Positions 41,331-49,700 of a stretch of DNA of 64,000 nucleotides are shown piece after piece. How positions within the stretch are numbered: the first letter of the stretch is position 1; each line of letters starts with the position of its first letter. The translations under genes and the position numbers were made by a program. Source of the stretch: Cellvibrio sp. 79 (GTDB lineage: Bacteria; Pseudomonadota; Gammaproteobacteria; Pseudomonadales; Cellvibrionaceae); assembly GCA_003056245.1 (NCBI GenBank), contig MVDH01000001.1:863679-927678 (forward strand). The letters are read 5' to 3'. The notes under the pieces are model-generated. The model was given only the letters and a program-made list of their open reading frames with translations. It was not told the DNA's origin and did no database searches.

Positions 41331-42317
41331 ATGAATAGCTCAATGTTAAAAAGCGCAATTAGCCAAATGGTAGGGTTTGTTGGGATAGTGGTTGTATCCA
41401 GTACATTGCAGGCAGCGAGTTTTGATTGTACGAAAGCTGGTACATCAGTTGAAAAAATTATTTGTTCTAATCCGGCCGCTTCAAGCTTGGATGAGCAACT
41501 CAATGCGGTATATAAAAGTGCAATAGACAAAAGCTTGGATAAGGAATCCTTAAAAAGGCAGCAACGGACTTGGTTGAAAAATAGTCGTAATGTTTGCAGT
41601 AATGTAGATTGTGTCATTGCGGCATATTCTGACCGCATCTCCTATTTCCAGCACTCAAAATCCCTACCCGAAACCTCAGAAATTTTGGTTAATACTGACA
41701 TTGAATTGTTACCCAATAGCGTTTCTGAGGTGGAAATTACTAAAAACCCTGGTATTTGTACAGATTCACATAGCTGTAATATAAGAGTGATTGCAGAACT
41801 CATGGGATTCATCGAGAACAAAATATCCGTAAAGGGAGATTATGAGCTATGCATGGGTTTTTTAAAAAAGCCTTTTGGTTATTATAAATTTAGTGAAGAA
41901 AAAACTTTCAAAAAGAAAGTTATAGATTCTGGCGATTGGTCGCAGAATATAAGTCCAGGTTATCTTTTTATTGATATAGATAATGATGGTAAAAATGAAC
42001 CTTTAATCGAAATAAAAATACACTCCGGTGCTGGTTCTGGGTGTGATCAGGAATATCTACAGGTACCAAATTATGGATTTGATGAAATTTCTGATAACTC
42101 CTTAAATGAAATTCTACTAACTAATTCGTGCAGATATTACTCTCGGCCGTTTTCTTTTGCTGGAAAGAATTACATAGAAAATAGAGCTGCAAGAAAAAAT
42201 TATAAGGAGTTAGGTTTTCCAGAGGGTGTGATTGATAGTTTGTTTGTCGAGCTGCTTAGTGATGTATATTTAATTGAGGATGGAAAGTTGAATTCTGTTT
42301 GCAGTTATACGTATTGA
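41331..42317 (+). CDS. Exported protein with N-terminal LprI/DUF1311-like domain and unknown C-terminal domain (candidate immunity protein 1)
   Basis: Signal peptide; FDCTKAGTSVEKIICSNPAASSLDEQLNAVYKSAIDKS...LKRQQRTWLKNSRNVCSNVDCVIAAYSDRI. Confidence 0.8.
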   Translation: MNSSMLKSAISQMVGFVGIVVVSSTLQAASFDCTKAGTSVEKIICSNPAASSLDEQLNAVYKSAIDKSLDKESLKRQQRTWLKNSRNVCSNVDCVIAAYSDRISYFQHSKSLPETSEILVNTDIELLPNSVSEVEITKNPGICTDSHSCNIRVIAELMGFIENKISVKGDYELCMGFLKKPFGYYKFSEEKTFKKKVIDSGDWSQNISPGYLFIDIDNDGKNEPLIEIKIHSGAGSGCDQEYLQVPNYGFDEISDNSLNEILLTNSCRYYSRPFSFAGKNYIENRAARKNYKELGFPEGVIDSLFVELLSDVYLIEDGKLNSVCSYTY

Positions 42318-42615
42318 GTTGGCTTGTTTTTTTATTAGATTTTATAAAAAAATATTCATTAAAGATTAATGAGGTATTTAATAAGTGAAGTCGCCTAAAT
42401 CCTGTTTACAAAACAATGCTAATTGGTATTATCTGCACAGCATTTACCCCTCTCAAATTTTCAAGGCAATGGACGATTCATCTTATGAATCCCTTAATAC
42501 ACTGGACGTGAAAATGGACGTATCGGCAAGATCAGCCACATCAATCTCCAAATTTTAATTTACCCCAATTATGTTTAGTGTTTAAACAGTTATGTGGTGT
42601 TTTGAGGAAAATAAT

Positions 42616-43686
42616 ATGAATAGCGCAGTGTTCAAAAAAGTAATTAGCCAGATGGTGGCAATCTGTGGGGCAGCAGCTGTATCCAGTACGCAGGCGGCGA
42701 GTTTTGACTGCACAAAAGCATCGACATCTATTGAGAAATTGGTTTGCTCAAGCCCCACGGCATCCAATTTGGATGAACGGCTTAGTGCTGTCTACAAAAC
42801 TGCACTAGAACAAGCAACTGACAAGGACTCGTTGAAGCAACAGCAGCGTATTTGGCTAAAAGAAAGGCGCAATTCATGTAAGGACGAAACTTGCATATTC
42901 AATGCTTATCAAGCGCGTCTAGTAGAATTAAATAAAATGCCCATAGCGGATGATAGGGTTTCACTGGATGCTAATCAGGAAGTCGGTACTGTTAAAAATT
43001 CTTTTAGAAAAGCATCTGCCACGTTTGTCGTTCCCGAAAAAAATCGTATTGAAAATAGAAAATTACCTCTAACTTTTAAACTCGCGCAAGGGAGTTCCCA
43101 TCTTCTTTGTCAGCCTTATGTAGATATGCTAAATAAAACAAAATATATGGAATATCCTGCGTGTGAAAGGAAGTTATTGCCGGAGTTCAAACAGTTTAAA
43201 GCTATTACGTGGGTCGAAATTACTGATAAAAAAGAAATTGAAAAGGTTTTGTATAATGCCTATTCATTGGAGGATGCAAGATATGGTCGTCTGAATTCCC
43301 CATCACATGAGCGTGACTGGATTCCTAAAAAACAAAATATCTTTTCTGGAAAAACACATTTATATTTTTATAGTTTTGATTTTGAAAGAGATGGGGAAAA
43401 TGAAATTATTTATAAGCAAACGATTCCTTATCCTCGTGGCCCAGAAAAAAATGGGTGCGGTCTAATATCAGATCATACGGTTTTTGATAAAAAAATATCG
43501 ATAGACAATGTTATTAATAAACCTTTAGATAATTACAGCAGATTAGGTCTTGATGGTAGTGATTTTTTGTTTTTATTTAATAATGAAGTAATAAATAGTC
43601 TTTGGAATCATTATGGAGATCAATATTCAATTGAATTATGGTCAATTAATCACTACGAGGCTTTATGTAAAATTAACGTTCAGTAA
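42616..43686 (+). CDS. Exported protein with N-terminal LprI/DUF1311-like domain and a different C-terminal domain (candidate immunity protein 2)
   Basis: Signal peptide; FDCTKASTSIEKLVCSSPTASNLDERLSAVYKTALEQATDKDSLKQQQRIWLKERRNSCKDETCIFNAYQARL. Confidence 0.8.
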   Translation: MNSAVFKKVISQMVAICGAAAVSSTQAASFDCTKASTSIEKLVCSSPTASNLDERLSAVYKTALEQATDKDSLKQQQRIWLKERRNSCKDETCIFNAYQARLVELNKMPIADDRVSLDANQEVGTVKNSFRKASATFVVPEKNRIENRKLPLTFKLAQGSSHLLCQPYVDMLNKTKYMEYPACERKLLPEFKQFKAITWVEITDKKEIEKVLYNAYSLEDARYGRLNSPSHERDWIPKKQNIFSGKTHLYFYSFDFERDGENEIIYKQTIPYPRGPEKNGCGLISDHTVFDKKISIDNVINKPLDNYSRLGLDGSDFLFLFNNEVINSLWNHYGDQYSIELWSINHYEALCKINVQ

Positions 43687-43709
43687 GATTTTTTTATTAA
43701 TGGAGAAGT

Positions 43710-46700
43710 ATGATGTTAAGTGGAATTAAGGGTTTAACTGATGAGCAATACCGTAATCTGCGTTACTTGTTAATCAAACAGGTTGAAGGTACGCACAATG
43801 GTACACCGTATATAGATACTGTTGGTCAAGTTACTATTGGTGTGGGCTTTAATATTGAAGGCAATAGGGATCTAAGAGATAGAATTTACACGTATTTTAA
43901 AATTGGATCAGAAGAGGTAAATGCAGATGGTGATAATTATAGAGAATTATTAACCGAAGTCATTGAGTCGGCAACTTCAACAAACAGCCTGCAAACTGAT
44001 CTGAATGGCATTATGAGTCAGCGTTGGTTGGAAAAAGGTAGTCCTGCAGATGTTCCTAATACTTTTGTATTGCCTGACAATGATACTGTATTGCGCCCTA
44101 TGTTCGATTTGGCTGTTCAAGCGTATGAAGATCGCCTTAGTCATTTTTTAACGCAAAGTGGTGGCGATTTGCCAACATCTTATGAGCGATTAGCTCTTAT
44201 TTCATTGCAGTGGAATGATAGCCCTGCCTCTCCTCGTGCGCTATTGCGCATCGGCAATAGTCTCAGCAATGCATTATTAAATGGTAATCGAGCAACAGCT
44301 TGGTATGAAATAGGTCATAACTCCGGCGGTCCTTTCAATCGTCGTCATCTTGAGGCGCATTTGTTTGGATTGTATAACGATAAGAATAATGTTGGTGATG
44401 AGGAAGCCGAACAAGTTGTTTCAATGTATTTGAATAACTACACAACGATAATATCACATGAATCTAGAGATATTATTCGTGATGCAAATACCTATTTGGC
44501 ACGAATGGGCATGCTAGGAGCAGTGGATACACTTGGACAAATCCTAAAGCCAATTGCCAATTACATTTATGAGAATTACAAAACTGCTGATGCGCAACGG
44601 TTAGGGCGTTCTGGGATTGGTTTTAGTGGTGATGTTGTTCTGGGTTATGAAACCACTGGTTCAGATGGAACGTTTATTCAACCAGTTTATCGCTGGACAT
44701 ACGATAAAAGCCCCGAGGATGAAAGTAATTTGCCTGAAGGTATTACGGGGATTAATGATTTACTAGTAGGCATTAATGGAAAAGCTTACTCGATGCAGGG
44801 GTTGTATGGCGATGATACGATCATTGGCGCCAATATGAATGACACTTTGTTCGGAGGTTATAAAGAAAATCGGGTAAATTCTGGTAATGATAGGCTAATC
44901 GGTGGTGGTGGTGACGATAAATTATATGGCCAAGATGGTCATGATGTTTTGCTGGGTGGTACGGGAAAAGATGAATTAACCGGTGGCGAAGGCACCGATA
45001 TGTTATTTGGCGGTGATGATAAAGATACCTACATTTTTGAAGGAAATTTTGGTCGCGATACGATTGATGACAGTGATGGTAGTGGTGAAATCAAAATCAA
45101 TGGTATTACCTTAAGCCAGTTCCAATTAAGAGATGGCACTGACATTATTTATCACGATGATAAAAATAATCCAAAATTTGAAATCGTTAAAATTAACGAA
45201 GGAGATTCAACGTCGTTATTAATTACTGCGCTAAGTGGTAGCGGCAGCAACGGTAGTGTATTGGTAAAAAATTGGAGTGCAGACGAATTAGGTTTGAATT
45301 TGTCAGATGTGATTACACCTACTGAGCCGACTATTAATCCCGCGACTGTAAATGGCACTTCTGCTGAAAATATGTTGTCGATTGAAAATTTATTGGATGC
45401 CAATCCATCGTTGAATCTCGATCAATTTACCGGTGTAAATATTGATGGTGGTGGTGGGAATGATCTAATTCTGGGGCAACTGCGTACTGATGATAATTTA
45501 AAAGGTGGGTCTGAGAATGACATTATCATAGGCGGAAATCTTGATGTTGATGCTAATTCGATGTTTCGTTACTTCAGTTATTCCACCCAAGGCAGGGACA
45601 ATATTGATGGCGGTGCAGGCGATGACTGGATTTATGCCACCAGTGGTACTGGCACTGTAGCCCATGGAGGCGCAGACAATGATGTATTGTTTGCTTCACA
45701 AGTATTCAACCTGATCGCGTTTAATATTGATAAAGCTGAAAATTCCGACGGAGTCATCATTCATGAGAAAATCAGTCGCGATAAAGTTTGGTCTGATATC
45801 CGCAGTTTAAGCGAAATAGATGCTCGTGGTGGGATTGAAGTAGGGAGTATGATTATATTAACCAAGGCCGTTGATAACACCTATTACCCCTCTGCTAGCG
45901 GTACCCAATTTATGATGGGCGTTAATATAAATGGCTCGAAAATGTTGAGTTATAATACCGTATTGGATGAAGACGGTAATTATAATAATCGTCAAGCTTC
46001 TGCTTCACATCATATGTTCCTGGGCCAGACAAAAGTTTTCGAAGGTTTTACCCTTGCGAGCAGTCAATCACTTAAAGGTGTGAACTTCTACGGTGATGAT
46101 GGTAACGATTGGATACACGGTGGTTTATACAGCGATTATTTATCTGGTGGAAAAGATCAGGATAAATTGTTCGGTTACAACGGCCATGATGTATTGGATG
46201 GTGGAGAAAATGATGACCAACTTAAAGCTGGCGCTGGCAATGATATTCTTATTGGTGGTGATGGCAACGATAAATTATGGGGTGGTGAGGGCAAGCTTGT
46301 AGCTGAAAATGGAGCCGACGCTACCGGTGTAACTGATAACGACATGCTTTATGGTGGTAGCGGCAATGACGAATTGTATGGCGGTGACGGTAATGATTAT
46401 CTGGATGGTGGCAGTGACCGGGATATTTTAAACGGGGGGAGCGGCGACGATATAATTATTTTCAGTGTGGATGATTTTTCGCTTAACGGTGGTGGAGGTA
46501 ACGATACTTACATAATTGAGAATGTTGTTAGTCCAAGTGAGACGTTAAATCAACGCGCAACACAAGCACTCGCCGGAAAAATACCAACAGCTAGTTACGC
46601 AACAACATTCAGCTCAAATGTAACAACCAACAATGTTGTAATTGAAGTCCCCTGGTTGGCAGATAGCGAAGGCAAGAACACATTAGCGCTGACCGGCATA

Positions 46701-49700
46701 CAAAGTTTTGACGATATTTCTCTATGGGTGCAGGATGATATTTCCCTATGGGGGCAGAACGATAATTTGCTGTTGAGTTACGGCAATGGCAAAGCAGTGA
46801 TGATTGAAAATGGTGCGAGCAATTTAACATTGCAAATTATGTTGGGCGATTCCAAAGAAGCTTTGCTTGCCAACAAAACACCTTACGTCGAATTAAATGA
46901 CGAAAATTTCCTCTCAATTAATCAAACGCCTTTCCAGAGACAAGTCAATTTAGCTTCATTGATTTTCAATAGCACTAGTGCAGCCATTTCTGCGACGGCT
47001 ACCCATGCCAATGATTATTTGGTTGGTAGCAAACTTAGTGATGATCTTCGGGCAAATGAATATGGCTCGCTCTTGGTTGGGGGATATGGAGATGATCGAC
47101 TGTTCGGCAGCCAAGGTAATGATGTATATCTATTCGCGCGGGGGCACGGAGCAGATTCCATTCGCGAATTAAATGGTAATGATCGCATCAAATTCGGCGA
47201 AGGTATTACGCAAGATCAACTTACTATCAAGCGCGATGAAAATTTAAATCTGGTTTTTTCATTAAATACTGGAGAGCGATTGACAGTTGAAAATGCTTTT
47301 AATCGACGCGGCGAGCTGAATAATTCAGCGATTGAAAGTGTAGAGTTTTACGATAAAACCGTATGGGATTTAATGCGCATCAATGCGGAAATTACTAAAA
47401 ATTCCGCGCCTATTGATCCCAATGGAATAATTGTTGGCACAGATGGTTACGAGACTCTCAGGGGGAGCGATGGCCCCGATATCTTTGAAGGAAAGCAGGG
47501 TGATGATTCATTAATTGGCGATGCTGGTAATGACACCTATGTATTCAACAAAGGTGATGGTTACGATGTAATTTATGATGCGGCCGGTAGTGATACCATT
47601 GAGTTTGGTGCCGGTATATCCCGAGGTGATTTAACAATAGATTTTTCCCGGGGCATTGGTATTACGTATGGCACTGATGGCTCAACAATTCTTATTGATA
47701 AGCTATTGGATGGCGATACAGCGATAAATGAATCGCCCATTGAAAAAATAAAATTTGCAGATGGTAGTGAGCTGGTGCTTACAGAAAGTTATCTTGCATC
47801 TTTCACCAATACCCCGCGTTACATCGAAAAAATAAATGGCGAGTTCTACCGCACCAACAAGTTTTGGGGATATACCACCCACGATAATATTACCGGTACT
47901 GACATTAACGATGACATTCGTGGTAATGCGGGTAACGATACTCTCCAAAGTGGCAAAGGCGATGATTACCTGTATGGTAATTCCGGTAATGACATACTAA
48001 CTGGTGGAAAAGGTAATGATCGTTTGTTGGGCGGTGAAGGAAATGATACCTATCGCTTTAACTTATGGGATGGCGATGACATTTTAGAAGATGCCACTGC
48101 CAATTGGGGTGTGTCTGCTGGCACAGACACATTGGAGCTTGGTGTGGGAATTCTTGAGAACCAGGTGGATATTCGGCGCGATGATTATCGCGGTGCCATC
48201 GTATCGTTTGGCAACGGTGACTCCATCATAATCTCCAATTTATTTGCGGGCGGTGGTGATGCATTTCATGCAACGGATGCGTTGGAATTTATTAAATTCA
48301 GTAGCGGTGTTGTTTGGAATCAAACCCGCATACTTGCAGAAATTAATAAAACCAAAACCGGTGTCACCTTGTCAGGCACCAACGGCATCGATGTTTTAAC
48401 CGGCACCGGCTTTAGTGATGTTTTATCGGGTGGAGACGCTGACGATACCTTAACCGGAAATCACGGTGACGATACGTTAAATGGTGATTTGGGTAATGAC
48501 CGGCTGTTTGGTGGACTAGGTGCCGATACTCTGAATGGCGGTGAGGGAGATGATTTTATTCAGGGTGGACAAGACGACGATATTTTAAATGGTAGTTTTG
48601 GCAAAAATGTTTTTTATTTTGAAAAAAATGACGGCCGCGATCGAATTCATAATTGGGATTCCAGTAGCGTCATTCGCTTTGCTCCTGACATTCGTGCAGC
48701 AGATGTCAATGTCACAGTGCAAGGCCGCGATTTGATCATTAAGTACAGTGAGTACGGCGTTATTACCATCAACAGGGCGATTAACGAAGACGGTAGTCCG
48801 GATCTTACTTTTATTGTCGGCAATATTGAATTTGCAAACGATCCATCCTGGGATCTCAACACCCTTTTGAGCAAAGTAGATTTATCGTCAACTGCTGGAG
48901 ATGATGTCATTTACGGCATGAATATCAATGACGGTATCCACGGCGGTGCGGGCAATGATGTGCTTTATGGTCTCGCGGGTAACGATACGTTATCAGGCGG
49001 TGACGATAATGACTCGCTCTTTGGTGGTAGTGGCGATGATGAATTGCAAGGCGGTAAAGGCGACGATGTTATCGCTGGTGGATGGGGCAATAATCGTTAT
49101 TTGTTCAACCTCGGTGATGGGCATGATCGTTTAAGTTTCCAGCCTGATTCCTCTACCAACACAGTTGTGTTTGGTTCCGGTATAAATCCGGAAGATATCA
49201 GGATTACAGATGTTCCATTGGAATCTGGTTCGCGCGGATCTGATTACATTATCAGCATTAATCAGCACGACAGTATCTATCTCACCAATGGAAAAGAATT
49301 CCGTTTTCAATTTGCCGATAATTCAATTCACTCATTGGTCGAATTACTGCCCTACACATTAGCAAGCACGGAAAATGATGATGTCATTACCGCGCCCAGC
49401 CAATTGATCGACTCTGTTCAAATTTATGGTAGGGATGGCAATGACATCCTCACGATTAATTCCAATAATTATGGTTTGCTGGATGGCGGTGCAGGAAATG
49501 ATACCTTGCAAACTACGGAAAGATCTGGTGGTTCCGTAACCTATAAGGGCGGAGCAGGCAATGACATCATCACGAATGTTGGCATGGCAACCTATCAATT
49601 TGCACGGGGTGATGGCCAGGATCGCATTGATAGTAGTGGCTACGATACCATTGAATTTGCTGCGGATATATTGCCTGCACATGTGAGTGTCAGTCGGCAG

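Noticed and set aside
44800-49620. Repetitive DNA resembling a repeat array
   Set aside because: Periodicity comes from in-frame RTX codons (GGTGATGAT-type), not from CRISPR repeats with unique spacers.
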